Assembly (NCBI RefSeq): GCF_905475395.1
Contig: NC_058341.1
Location: 34,611,501 to 34,675,500 of the forward strand
Source: Chrysoperla carnea
Lineage: Eukaryota > Arthropoda > Insecta > Neuroptera > Chrysopidae
Reading direction: 5' to 3'
Length of the DNA: 64,000 nt
Shown: one piece after another, positions 12,641-26,700 of the stretch
Numbering within the stretch: the stretch's first letter is position 1
How the letters are laid out: each line of letters opens with the position of its first letter
Program-made: the position numbers and the translations under genes
The notes under the pieces: generated by a model
Databases searched by the model: none
The model's input: only the letters and a program-made list of their open reading frames with translations
Told to the model about the DNA's origin: nothing

Positions 12641-14767
12641 CTTCAATTCTAAATAATTTCATTACTTTTTATCATAAAATTTAATTTGTACATCTTGTAG
12701 GTATTAAAAATCAAAACTTACAATTACAATTATAAATCACAATTATTGATATGAACTTTTTACACTTGAAATAAGGTTTCAAAATTTACTTCAATGGCAA
12801 AACCAATTTTTAATTACTAACATTTGAATTAATAATAATTCCCTGTCTCCATTCATCATATTAATGAAAGATTAGATGTAATGTATTAAACCATTTCGGT
12901 CGATATTAGACAAATTTTTGTAAATTATATTCCAAGTCCTGATTTCTATACATACATAATTTATATTTACTATTTGTTTTTTTAATACTATACAGATGGA
13001 CTAAAAGTCATTTTCTCACTGAAAAATTACTTTTTAAAAGTCGCTCAATTCCAACATCGATTTTACCAGATAAAAAATGCGTTATCTCGTTTAGGAAAAG
13101 TTCGATTATTTAAGCAATTTCCTTTCGATTTTTTAAATTAAGTGCTCGTTTGACTCGATATTAACTGCACTTTGAACGTTTAATGTCATCTTATCAACTT
13201 ATGTTTTTGTAAAATTACCAAAAAATGTGGTCCAAATTTTACATTTTAGATAAACATTGAAAAATTTTTAACATACTCTTTGAAAAGATTCCTTCATCTT
13301 TCCGAAACCGTTTCAGAATTGAAAATAAGATAAGATAGTTTTACAACAGTAAATTGATAATTTGAGAGTGTAAACATTTATTTAAGACCTGTATGGTGTT
13401 TTTTTTTCGATTTTATATTTTTTTAGCGACTTAATTTAAAAGAAAGTTGCAAAAATCGTATTATATCTAATAAACAACTTCTTAAATTAAGTTTTTGAAT
13501 GAGAAATTGACTCGTTATCCAAAACTGTAACTATCACAAAATTGATGAAAAAGGCACATGTAATTGCCAAATCGTAATAGATAAAATAATTTATAAAAAA
13601 ATATACATTTTATGCAAAAATATAATAAGTTATTTGTGATTGTATCAATCTCATTAGCGTTAATTTTCCCCTAAAGTGACTGTAACAAGTGAATATTATT
13701 TATTAATTAATTTGATGTTTTCTTTACGTGCATATATTGCATCTTATTTAATAAATTTTATTTTTCGTTATAAATTTGTATTATAGCGCAATCCTTTAAG
13801 GCTCAAAAAGCGTTAGTTGGTTGAAAATCCAAACACGTTTACTCAATACTTGAATATTTTAGAAGACACATTTTAAAATGGTGCTTTTTAACCCCCGAAC
13901 CAAGTTTGACCGCTATGCGTGTCTGCCTGTCTGCCGGTGTGTCTGCCTGTGGCATCGTAGCGCCTAAACGGATGAACCAATTTGGTTTTTTTTGTTTCGA
14001 AAGGTAATTTAAGGGAGAGTGTTCTTAGCTAGCTTAGCTGTTTAGGTCAAGTGCAAGTTTAGGGCTCCGTATCCGAAAAATTTCTCGTGGGTTTTTTAAA
14101 TTTTGTAAATTTCACTTGTTCATAAACAAGGTGGCAATCGAACTGTTCAATTAAATATTCCTGACTTTTCCCAAAAATTCCCTGATCATTATGAGGTATT
14201 ACAATTTAAATTTTACTATTAGAGTGCTGATTCTTCATAAATTCTAGATAACTTTTAATTTTGAATTTTTATCTGAATTTCCGATAATTTCAAAATTCTG
14301 TAATATTTCCAGATTTTCCAGGTCCATTGCCACCCTGCTAAACAAGTTTCCTACTAAGCTTAATCGAATATAAAAATGATTCTGTTTTATTCTTCATTTT
14401 AAAATGTTTTAAAAGTTTTAAAATTGTTTTAAAAGTCCATTTTCACCGCGTTTCATAAGTTAACTTTCTAAATTGGAAAGAAATTTCACCTTTAAAGTTA
14501 ATTTCTATTAAAGAAATAAATGTTATTCATATATTCAAAAAAAATAAATGATTCTTAATTAATTTAACTTCAATCAACGATTAATGCTAATAAATGTTGA
14601 TGAAATCGGGCCTTAAAACATGTATATAAGAGCTGGTCTGGTATTGTATAGTAATTATTTTCCATATTTTAATTAATATTATTAGTGTTTTACGTTTTAC
14701 AAAGTTAGAATAGATTTTCTTAAATAAACGTTAAACAAATTGTAACAAATTTTTCCCATATCTCGAA
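12641..14767. other. Intergenic between gene C and the Orco 3' end
   Basis: No gene is seen. The stretch contains one dispersed repeat (13880-14120) and must also hold the Orco 3' UTR on the minus strand. A candidate minus-strand AATAAA lies near 14387-14392, but many AT-rich matches make this uncertain. Confidence 0.4.
13880..14120 (+). repeat. Dispersed repeat family R1, copy 1
   Basis: Contains a GTGTCTGCCTGT-rich stretch, GGCATCGTAGCGCCTAAACG, then AGGGCTCCGTATCCGAAAAA and TTGTAAATTTCACTTG. The same string appears inverted at 19230-19530, 23270-23560 and 37400-37570. It resembles the 3' tail of a non-LTR-type element. Boundaries are approximate. Confidence 0.6.
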
Positions 14768-17700
14768 TTACTTCAGTTGTACCAACACCATGAAGTAAGT
14801 TACAGTTGCACCAAGCACCTTAAACATTAAAGCAGAGTACACATAGTTAGTAAAATGATAAAAAACAAAAATTTCACATTAGAAGCAAATCAAAGTTTAA
14901 TCACCGAAGCAAATAAATCTAATGAGACTGTGAAGAATTTTGCACCAGATATTGACATGGCTTTTTGACATTGTTGACATACAATTTGTACAAATGTTTT
15001 TGCTTCTTCAGATCCATCATACCAATGGCAACTGTATGCAGCTTCCATTACCGATGAGCTCTAAAAATTATGTAAGATATTATGGAAATTATTTATAAAA
15101 ATTAACATATTTTTAATTACCTCTTCAATAAGTCTATTCCCAAAGATACAGAATAAAAATACTTGAGCCAGAGCATAAAATAAGTATCCCAAACATGATG
15201 CTGCATATTTATTTACACCATCAATCTAGAATAAATTTAAACATTAATAAGTCAGATTCTACTTTAAAATTTCTGTGGACTGTATTCTTGGGAGGATTGC
15301 CAAAGCAATCGAAACCGGTGTAGCTAATTAATAATAATTTTAAGGTGATATATTTTTAAAAAAATGCAACCCTACTTTGATTATTATTATATATCTATTT
15401 TTGTTTACTTGGTTAATTTTTATACGAAAAATTGCGAAATAAAAATGATCAAAAATGTCTTCTAAACAGTATGGATTCCTATTCTTTACATGTTAAATAT
15501 TGACAACTTATAAGAGAAAACAGAGACGATCATAGTCAAAAAATTTTGATTATAGTTGTAAGTCATTGAAAACTACATCTTTGGAACTTTCCGCACAAAA
15601 CTACTTTTAGTAGCATGTCGTTAGAAATATCTTAAAACGATTAATTAAATGAAACGAAAAATCGGCTTTACTTTGGTCGCTTGATATGCTAGAAGTGTTA
15701 AAGTGATTGTAGAAGTCAACATATGTAATAATAAAGCTGCACCATAAGCATCTCCAATAGCCGTTACTAATCTGAAACGAATAAAAATAAACATTAGATA
15801 TATATTTTGTTTAGGTTCAATAAGTTCAAGTTCATTTTAAATTTCACTATCAATAAATTTTTTTTGAAACGATCCAAAACGTAGAAGTCAAGGCAATCTT
15901 CAATAACGCATGAAGATAAATTTTAATAATATTTATTATGTAAAATCAAATAATTTTGGACAATTTTGTTTAAATCAGTTCTTTCTAGAATTTTTTTTAG
16001 TTTTCTAAAAATCGTAGTTTTGTTTTGGCTTTTTATTGGAATATTTTTCCATACGCATTAAGGTAACAGTAAAAATTAAGAAATTTGGATCATGATGTTT
16101 AATATATAAATAAGGCAGATTGAGGAAAATGTAACTAAGAGCGATAGTAAGTTAAAGTTTTAATAAAGCTTAGTCTGATCTTAGCCAAGAAATTTTTAGT
16201 TGATTTTAATGTTAATCCCACTTTCTGTAATCTCTAATACGGTATTTTCCTTTTTTTAGAAAATGCAACAAAAAAAAAAACATCGGTACATTCCCTATTG
16301 TTTGTCGAATTTAAATGCATTATTGGAAAATTGTAAAGGGTACTACTTTTGAATGTGGTTTTCCCAAGAAAATTTCCGTAAATTTTAAATTCAATTTCAA
16401 TAGCTATGATCATACACCAAGTTTCGTAAAGGTACGACTAAAGGTTTGATTTCACACTATGGAGTATAAGCCTTATGGAATCGAATGTAATATAGCAATT
16501 GTTTCATTTCCAGACAATGCATCAAACAATCCAGATTAAGTTCTCTTCAACGAAAGAGTTTTTGGAAATCCAGCCCAATGTTCATCTTTGAGGGGACATC
16601 TCACAGAAATCATGAGGTTTACATTGATTTTCAGAGTCGATTATAAATTAACTCATAGTCGTTACTAATGAGATATAAAGATAAATTGTAAATTAGAGAA
16701 TTATCATCATCACTACATATTATAAAACAAAGTCGATTTTTCTGTCCCTATGTCCCTATGTACGCTTAAATCTTTGAAACTACGCAACGGATTTTGATGC
16801 GGTTTTTTTAATAGATAGAGTGATTCAAGAGGAAGGTTTTTATGTATAATACATCCATATTATAGTAGAGTAAGGGGTTGAAATAGGGGTTGAAAGGGAT
16901 ATGCTTCAAAAAATAAAACAGTTGTGCATCGATTAAGCTCAAATATTGACACGATATACAACCAGCTTCAAAGATCTATTGTTTTTATCTACTTTTAACC
17001 TTCGGAGGGTAGAAAGGTGTAGCGAGAAAGTGGGAAGGAATTATCGAAAATTTACAAATATACCTAAGTGGGGTATCAAATAAACGAGCAAGACGTGTAC
17101 ATTACAAAACTGTTATCCAACGCAAGGAAATGTGGAGGGAGGGATGCAAGTGGGGATGTTGCTCAGCAAAGCGGGTAGTTCACGATGAAAGTGGTTTTAA
17201 CATATAATTTTTTATATAATTACTACTTGTTTCGCTTCTTGTACCTGCTATAGAAGCTACATCTTCAATAGGCTATAACCTTTAAAATGCAGCTTCTGAG
17301 CTTTGCAAGTTGCAAGTTTGCTGATAGCAACTTCATTTTGAAAGAAAATAATTGTTTGATTCGTTTAATATTTCACGTTCGATAAAAAATTAATAATGAA
17401 ACGAAGACAGAGTAATTTTTATTGGTTAATATGACTAACTACTGATAAAATTTCCATTTGAATAATATATGTGATATGACCGAGACTTTGTAATATATAA
17501 ACTTTCAAAATTAAAATTTTTTATTCTTAAATAGATTGTATTGAATTTAAGATATCAAAATGAAATTACAATTATTTTTAATTGTAGTATTTGCTGCATT
17601 TATTTCATGTAAATATTTCTTGAATTTCGATTTATTTTTGTAATTTTACTTAGTTACATATTTATTTGGATATAAAATAATATATAGGTGCACCTCGAGC

Positions 17701-20700
17701 AGAAGTTTCTGATGATGAAGGCGTTCAAGATAGAATTTTAAATGGAGATTTGGCAGAGGCCGCGAAATATCCGTTTATTGTGAATGTTCAAGAACGAAAA
17801 CCTGGTGGTAAATATATTTCCTCTGTGGAATTCTTTATATTCACCTACGAATAGTAAAAAGTGGAATAGGAATAATAAATTTACTAAATATATTAAATTT
17901 CAGAGAAAGATCCCTTCAGATTTTGTGGAGCTTCAATTTTAAGTGAAAAATGGCTTTTAACAGCAGCTCATTGCTACGACCATGTAAAATCAACAGCTGA
18001 TATTCGTATAAATGCTGGTGTTGTGGATGCAAACAATTTTGGTTCGAAATCTCAAGAAATTTCAGTTAAAAAATGGTTTATACATCCGAAATACAGTCGA
18101 ATGTACGTATGCGTTAATTTTTTTCAAATTATATAATATTTACCCTTAGAACTCAACAACTTCTCAAAACTCTTGAATTTTTGCATGGTTTTTTGAACCA
18201 GCATTTACACTGCAATGCAATTATAAGGGGAGGGGCGTGTAGGTCTTTCAAAATTGAGAATATTGAAACAATAATCTATCACCTCAAGGGCACTATTATG
18301 GTCCACAGTTCTTTCAAGTGAGGATAGTTTTTATTGAAAGTCTGGTACATTTTCTTATTTAGAAATATTCTCGGAAATAATGACGGAATATGTTCATAGA
18401 GGTAATTCTAATGATTTAAATAAATTTTTAGTGCCGTACACGATGATATTGCATTGATCGAATTATTAAAACCATTAAAATTCAATAAGCATGTATCGCC
18501 AATCAGTCTTCCACCAGCGGATTATGAGCCAACTGGAGAAGGTAAAATTTTAGGATGGGGTGCAATTGACCCTAAAGAGGAAATCCGTTCTCAATACTTA
18601 CGTGAAGCTACCATTCACGTTTCAACCGAAGCAGGTATGATAAGCAACAACTAATTCGCAAATTTAGAAAATAACTATAAAATAATTTGTCTTAGAATGT
18701 AATAAACATGACAGTCCAATGTCAGCCGCTACCCAAATTTGTCTTGGAGTCAGTGATAAAACTACAGCGTGCCAAGGTGATTCTGGTGGCCCATTTATGC
18801 AAATGATTGTAAGTTATATATAAAAAAAAAACATAATTTTTTCCTCCTACATAACGAATGGGAATTAAGAAATAAAAATCAATGAATTTTTTTTAGAATA
18901 ATAAACCATGCATTGTTGGTGTTACTTCATTTGCTGGTAAAGGATGTACTGAAAAAGCTCCATCTGTATACACTAAAGTGTCCGCTTACAAATCTTGGAT
19001 TGAAGAAACAATGAAAAATAATCCATAATTAATTTATTTTAAATGAACTTGTATATATTTTGTTGTATTTTTTAAATCGAATAAATAAATAATATTTCAA
19101 TTATAAAACATAAAATAATTATTTTCGTATTTAATAAAAATTGAAAATATTGCAATCAATTATCACTCCCAAATCCCAACTGTTCCCGCATGACATGTTA
19201 AAAGTATAACAAAAATCAGTGAAATTTACAAAATTTAAAAAAACGCCAAGAAATGTTTCGGATTTGGAACCCTTAACTAGCACTTGAAATATACCCAAGA
19301 ACATTCTCCATCGTCTTCCTTATAGCCATTCCCAAACTGAATCGATTTTAAAAGTCATCGAATCTTTTTTAGTTGTTTCGGGTACGAAACTCTAAGCACG
19401 CACTTGAAACCTTGCTAAGAACACTCTCCATTAAATAACCGGTTCATTCGTGTAGGAGCTAAAATGCTACAGGCAGACATACACTCAAACATCGAGATTA
19501 AACTCATTACACCCCTCTTTTTTGTTCGGGGGATGGATTTCTACCTCTTAAACACATATGATCGAGATTTTATTGAATGCGAAAATTAGGACTTTGCATA
19601 TAATGAAGATCAAAAGCTAAAACAAACGAAAATTTGATTTATTTTCCTTGGCCATGGTTAGCAAACCCAGACATACATGATTGATTAGTCTTGGTCATGG
19701 CTTTGGGAAAAACGGGCGAACCAAATTTTTGTTGGTCAAATTTATTTGATATTTGAATAAAGGGATATACCAAGGCTGGTTCGTCCAACGTTTGCCCAAC
19801 ATCTATCGTCAAGAGTGGTATTTGACTACTTGCATACTGTAAAATTTTTTTTAATTAAGCGTATTTACAACAACGATAAAAGAATTCAACGCTGTTCAAA
19901 CACAAAGTTACCATATTCCCGTTTTACATAGAATTTTTTTCCGATTAAAACAGTGAGTATACTCGTCGAAACAATTAAGTTTACGATTAAATGTCTATTA
20001 TTAAATTGTTATGGCCAACAAGAAAAATTTTGATTTTAGAGTAGAATATTGGAGTACCATTTAGAAGACGGGTGAGTACGATTTAAGAAACCGGCTGCTA
20101 AAATGGAACTTTTATATTAAACCACTCTCCCCTATATTGTTTTAAATAATGTTTTCCTATTTATCCTATTTTTTAAACATATTAATGATTTGAATAAATT
20201 GTTTTATAAATAAAAAAAGATTTGTTACTATTATTATTGATTAATTTTATCACAGCAATTCAATAATATATAAAACTTCCAAAATTAAATCTTTTTCAAT
20301 CTTCAATAGATTGTGTTCCACTCAACAAGAAACGATTATGAAAATACAATTACTTTTAATTGCAGCATTTGCTGCATTGATTTCCTGTAAATATTTCTTA
20401 ATCAATTTTAAATTTATACTTTGAAATATAATTAATTAGTTCACTGAATATTTTATTAATTAGAATAACTATTTTAGGTGCACCTCAAGCAGCGGTTTCG
20501 GAGGACGAAGGAAATCAAGATCGAATTTTAAATGGAAATCTAGTAGATGCAAAGCAATTTCCATTTATCGTATCTGTTCATGAAAGAAAACGTAATGGTA
20601 AGTCTTATATATTTTTTTAAACATTTTTAAGCTTAATTAGAAAAACATAAAAATTAATTTTGTATTTCAGAAAATAATCCTTTTAAATTTTGTGGAGCTT

Positions 20701-23700
20701 CAATATTGAATGAAAAATGGCTTTTAACAGCTGCTCATTGTTACGACCACGTAAAATCGAAAGCTGATATTCGTATAAATGCTGGTGTTGTCGATGCATT
20801 TAGTGTTGGCGCCAAGTCACAAGAAATTTCAGTTGAAAAATGGTTTCTTCATCCCAAATACGTTCGAATGTATGTATATATTCTATTACGATAAAGACCT
20901 ACAGAAATATGATTCAATTAAAATAGATAACTACAGCTTTCAATTAAAGCTATTAACAGACGTTAAAATTAAGTTGTCCATATTGTGGACTGTCTAATAA
21001 AGACTCATTTTTTTTAGATAATAATCACCCACATTTTTTGAATCCGATGTTTATTTTTATAGTTATTCGGTATCTTTATTCGCTTTACTCTTTATTTGAA
21101 AAAAACTTGTTCTGAGAAAAATGTTTCTAATGTTTGATCTACTTTTGTTATACTGTATCGATAGAGTTGCGACTAATCTTTAAATTTAATTGATTTTTAG
21201 TGCCGAACATGATGATATTGCATTGATATTGTTGTCAAAACCATTGAAATTCAACAAATTCGTGAATTCTATCAGTCTACCACCGGCAGGCTATGAAGCA
21301 ACTGGCGAAGGTAAAATTATAGGATGGGGTGCAATTGATCCTAAAGAGGAAATTACAAGTCAATATTTACGTGAAGCCACCGTTCATGTTTCAACCGAAG
21401 AAGGTATTATATAATCGACAATTGTGTGAAAATTCAGAAAACATCACCAAAAACATTTGTTTCAGAATGTAAAAAACATGACAGTCCAATGTCAGCAGCT
21501 ACCCAAATTTGTCTTGGTGTAAGTGATAAATCAACAGCATGCAAAGGTGATTCTGGTGGTCCATTTATGCAAATGATTGTAAGTTAAAAATTTTTTTGGA
21601 ACAATTTTTTTTCCCAAGTAACTCCTCTCTTAAATTTTGAAGTTTTCACTTTTAATTAATATCCCAAAAATTAGTTTTATTTTCCTCAAATTGTTAGATT
21701 TTTTTGGCCAGGTACTTTATTCCCTATATCTTTTGCAAAAAAGATATGACAAAACTATTATTTTTTTTCTAATTTTGTTACCTGAAACATTCAAAAGACC
21801 TCACAGAATATAAACGGCTAACAGTTTACAGCCAAATTAGCAGAAATTTTGCTAGTTCAGCATGCAATATTTTAAGCAGGTTCAAATTTGGAAATATAAG
21901 CAGTTTTTAAAGTGTATGGAGTTAAAAAGCACAATCTTCTTATGAAAATATTGTAAAAGAAGAACAAATTATGCTTTTAAAAACTTGGATCCGAAAACAA
22001 TAAAAAAATTAAACTTTTTTTTTTTTTAGAATAATAAACCAGCTATTGTCGGTGTTACATCATTTGGAGGCAGAGGTTGTAATGAATATGATGCTACTGT
22101 TTACACTAAAGTGGCGGCCTACTTAGACTGGATCAACGAAACTATTAAAAATAATTCATAAAAGCTTTATAAAATTTTTGTATATTTATTATTAATTTTT
22201 TTAAATAAATAAGAATTAATTAAGTAAATTTTTCTATTATTATTATTATCATAAATACAATATGTTATTGAATCAAAAAAATTATATGTTTTCCCCCTAA
22301 AGACTAAATCAACCGTACCTTGTGTTTTTATACCATGGCGTTGAGAGTCTTCGCCTTTCCATAGCTAATCTAGCACTCTTATCAGTCATAAATTTATGTT
22401 AGTAGCAAAATTATTACGTATAATTAAAATTAATTTATTCCTTGACCCATCTACATTTTCAGTACAACATAAACCACCCCATTATATACATATGACAATC
22501 ATTTACCTGAGGAAATATTTAAGGTTTTTTTATTATCTCTACCTGAATACTTATCGTAAATAACAAAGAAATTCAGCAATTCAGGTCAAAAATATAAAAT
22601 AAACAAAGTCAAACATACAAGCAGTGATCCTTTTCCGTAACGTGAAAATATGTATCCATATAAGCCTTCTTACCCGACTGTCAAGAAGTGGTCTATGTAT
22701 CTACTATAAGGTACCTACTTTTAGGAATTGCTAAAGGAAATGGAATTATTACTTTTTTTTGGAAAAATTTCTGCTCCGTTCATGAATCTTTGAATGACAG
22801 TATAATGTAATAAACTCAAGAAATTGCATAAGCCACACAAAAAATACTGTTCCAAAATCCGAATCCTTGTCTAATTTTAATGAATTAAAGTTCAATATTT
22901 AAGCATGCCATCAAATTATGGCTAAAGTTTTTAGTTTATTTAAAGATTGACATGCCCTTGACTTACAAATATAATAAGTAAATTTAGAACGATACAAAAA
23001 ATGCAGAAAGATAGCCATGTTATTATTATTATTTTTTAATTACATCTTTTTCATAAAGATGAGTTAATTATAGATTGATACTTAGCTCGAAAAATTGAAT
23101 CGGTTTCTGATATGGATTCCATTACCATCAATTGTTAGAATTCAGTTAGGGGACAATCTTTGGTTCTGTACATGTTGGGATTCGAGGAATTGAAGAAAAA
23201 AGTAACCACAAATTTCAAATTGGGAGGAAGGAAAAAAAGGAATTGTAATTTATATTACTAACAAATGAATTTACAAAATTAAAAAAAAAACCGACAAATG
23301 TTTCGTGTACGGAACTCTAAGCTCGCATTTGAAACATAGCTAAGAATACTCTCCATTAAATTAACTTTTTTCTCAAAGCCTTCTCCACAATTAACTGCCC
23401 ATCGCCTCATTTTTAGTTGTTTAGGGTACGGGACCCTTAAATCGTTCACTGTTCGAGAGCTTCGATGCTACAGACACACATATAGGCAGATAGGTACACA
23501 TAACGGACCAACTTATTACAAAATGTGCTGACAATTTGACGAGGAAACATATTGGTTGTTGGAGGGAACATATAAGTCAAGAACTATGTAGAAGTTGTCT
23601 GGAGTTGATACTAATCTTTTTTTTTTTTTAATTTTGGCGTTGTTAGCTTAGATGATTCAATTTTTTATTAATGAGATAAATTTAACGATAAAATAAAATT

Positions 23701-26700
23701 TTATTTTTGTATCCAATTTTGCGAAAAAAAATTTCTATAAAAAGCAAAAAATACTCTACAATGCATTGGTTTTAAGTATGACTTCATTACTTAATGTTAT
23801 TTTGATTTCATTTGCTGTGGGCTTGGCTTTTGGTAAGTGTTTTAATATACATATATTATTTAAATAAAAAAGTTCTTAAATTAGAAAAAGCATCACGATG
23901 ATTAATGATTTCTGAATCACATACAGCCAAAAAATCGGTTGAGTTTTGGATATGGCTATCAAAAGATTTCGTTAAAAATTCTGGTTTAGGTACCCCAAAA
24001 ATTTTTGATCTGCAAAATGAATTTTTTTATTGTTTGTATATCGATGATTGACTAAAAAGAATACAAAGTTGTAAAACAGCGTACGGATTCTGACATATTT
24101 TGGGATGAGAAAGACTCTTTAACAAATCCAGGGTCTTTTTGTAAAGCTAATTTCGGATCCAAATGTCATTTATTCGGCAGTTTAGTACAACAATCCGAAA
24201 AATTGGTTCCGGAAGAATAGATTTGTAAAAAATAGGCTTGGCAAAAATAGACACGAAAAAAATAGATACAAAAAACATTCATTACTATCGAATGGGTGTA
24301 TTCTTCTCAGTTACTTCTCATTTTTTCCGGGACTATTTTTTCAGAATTCACTTCCTCTTTTAAACACAATCTCTTTCAAAATATTTAAACGAAAGTTTTT
24401 ACAGTTAATGATAAATTTTATCCACCGTTAATTGGTCATAGTTGTTTAACTAACGTTTTTAAGAAATACAGATAATGCAACATTAGCAATTATCTTTGGT
24501 AACGTTTGAGAATTAATTTTACAAAATAGTATGAATAGTGTAGCTTCTACTGGCTGTATAATGCTGACCGCCTAGAATATTTTGTAAAAATAGTAAAAAA
24601 TATAAACAAAAGTTGTTTCGTTTTCCATTGTTATGAAATGATCGAATAATAAAAATTAATTGACCAAGTTTCTGGAGAAGGTCAATATTATAAACAGTGT
24701 TAAAATATTCTTTGTTCAAATATGAAGTGGATTTTCATACACTTATTAGACATTTAGATTTACTAAAATATAATATTTTAAATTACAGCCGCCCCAGCAG
24801 AAAATGCAACAAAAATTGAGGCACCTAAAATTGAATTAGTTCAACCACAAGGAAACTCACTTGAAAATGTGGAACTAGCAGAAGATATGAATGATCGAAT
24901 TCTAAAAGGAGAAAAGGCACCAAAGAATGCATTTCCATTCACTGTTTCCCTACAAATGCAACATCCAAAAGGTAAGGTTTTTGAAAGTGGCATTCAATAT
25001 AGGATTGAAGCAGTATAATATATATTTTTTTAAAGTTATTTGCAACAATTCAAAAATTTGTGTAGCCTTTGCCTCAAGGAAATCTGATTATAATACGAAA
25101 ACGGTGTTTTTTGAATGCGAAGACAGGTAAATTTTCAAATATAACACGAAGCTAAAATTAATGAATATTTGTTGGATATCTAAAAACGGACAGCGTTTTT
25201 TTCCATAATTTTTTAGTTGTTTTTCCCATCAAAGGGAACACCGCCAGTTTGTACAGTAACAGGCTTGTGTTACTGTACGAACTGTATGTGTACACAAATT
25301 TTTGATTTGATGAAAATATTTTCAAAATATGTACCTGTCATATTTAACTGATTAAAATATGTTAAATAATATATTTAAATTTTAGGACCTCCTGGTGCCA
25401 TGCATAAATTCTGTGGTGGTTCAATAATTGCTGCTAATGTAGTTCTAACAGCTGCCCATTGCTTCGAACCAATGCCAACAACCACCATTTATATCAGAGC
25501 TGGTAGTACTCACGCTTTTGATCCAAATGGTCAATTAGTTGCTGTAGCACAAATTATTAAACATCCTTGCTACGCGTAAGTTTTCTTATTTAAATTAAAG
25601 TTCATAAAAAGTTGAATTAAAATTATTTATAATTTCAGCCCACAAAACATTTATCAAATTCCACACTTGAATGATATTGCACTTTTAATATTGGCTGAAC
25701 CTCTTAAATTTTCACAATCAGTTCAACCAATTTCAATAGCAACTGATGCACATAGTGCTGAGAGCGCCCGTGCAGGAAAAGTTATGGGTTGGGGTGCCAC
25801 ACATGGCTCAGATCATTCTCAATCGGCAATAGAATTGCTTTACAAAGATATTCCTGTTATTTCTCCTAATCAATGTGCAAAATATTTCCGAGTACATTCC
25901 AATGTTTTATGTGTATCGAATGGAGACGATTCCGAAGCTGGACCTTGTGTAGGAGACTCTGGTGGCCCATTCATTCAGGTAAAAAATATTTAAACTAATA
26001 AAATAGATATAAGAACAGAGAATAAAATTTAAATAAATTTTCACTACCGCTTATAAGTACGTACTTTCTAAATTATAAGCGAAAGACCGGAAAAAGTAAA
26101 CAAATTTCGTTGTTTTTTACGCATTCCTAAAAACATCTGTTCAATAATTCATTAAATTATTGTTTTTATTTGCAGAAATCTGGAACTAAGGAAATATTAG
26201 TTGGTTTAACATCATACGGATCCACAACCTGCGGTAAAATACCAACCGTTTATACAAGAATCAGTAAATACCTTGCTTTTATTAATGATGTTTTGCAAGG
26301 ACGGCCAATTTACCCAGTATGTGCGTAATCGAATCAATTAATGTAATTTATAAACAAAATAAAACAATTTAAAAACTCAACTCAATTTTTAATTATTTTA
26401 TTTCAAATATTTATTTTATTTCAAGCAGAAGTATCTCCAAGTTTAATGTTCTTATCGGGGTATTCTAGAGTTCATTCCAAAACAATTGTTATTTTCAGTT
26501 TTGAATATGAAGGGATGTTAATATTCGAGAATAGACGATGCAATGTTTTGAATCAAATTTTATAAATTTTCAATCTTTAAAAATGTCATAAAATTGGCTT
26601 TTAAAATTGTTTATTAAGACAAATTAATCGACCGAGTAATATTCAATATTTTTACTTTAACAAAGAATGAATTTGTTTATAAATAGAAAAGACTATAGAA

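Noticed and set aside
14888-15060. Orco ending in ...LFASVIKL with a stop just after exon 8
   Set aside because: The GTGATT after LFAS is a splice donor, and a 51-nt exon at 14818-14768 supplies the canonical [16 protein letters not shown] end in phase.
23761-23775. Upstream ORF (four codons) before gene F
   Set aside because: The expected start site 31 bp after the TATA box falls near 23767, so this ATG is probably not in the mRNA.
25245-25284. MicroRNA precursor in gene F intron 2
   Set aside because: The stem is only 17 bp with a 6-nt loop and no pairing beyond it, too short for a precursor.
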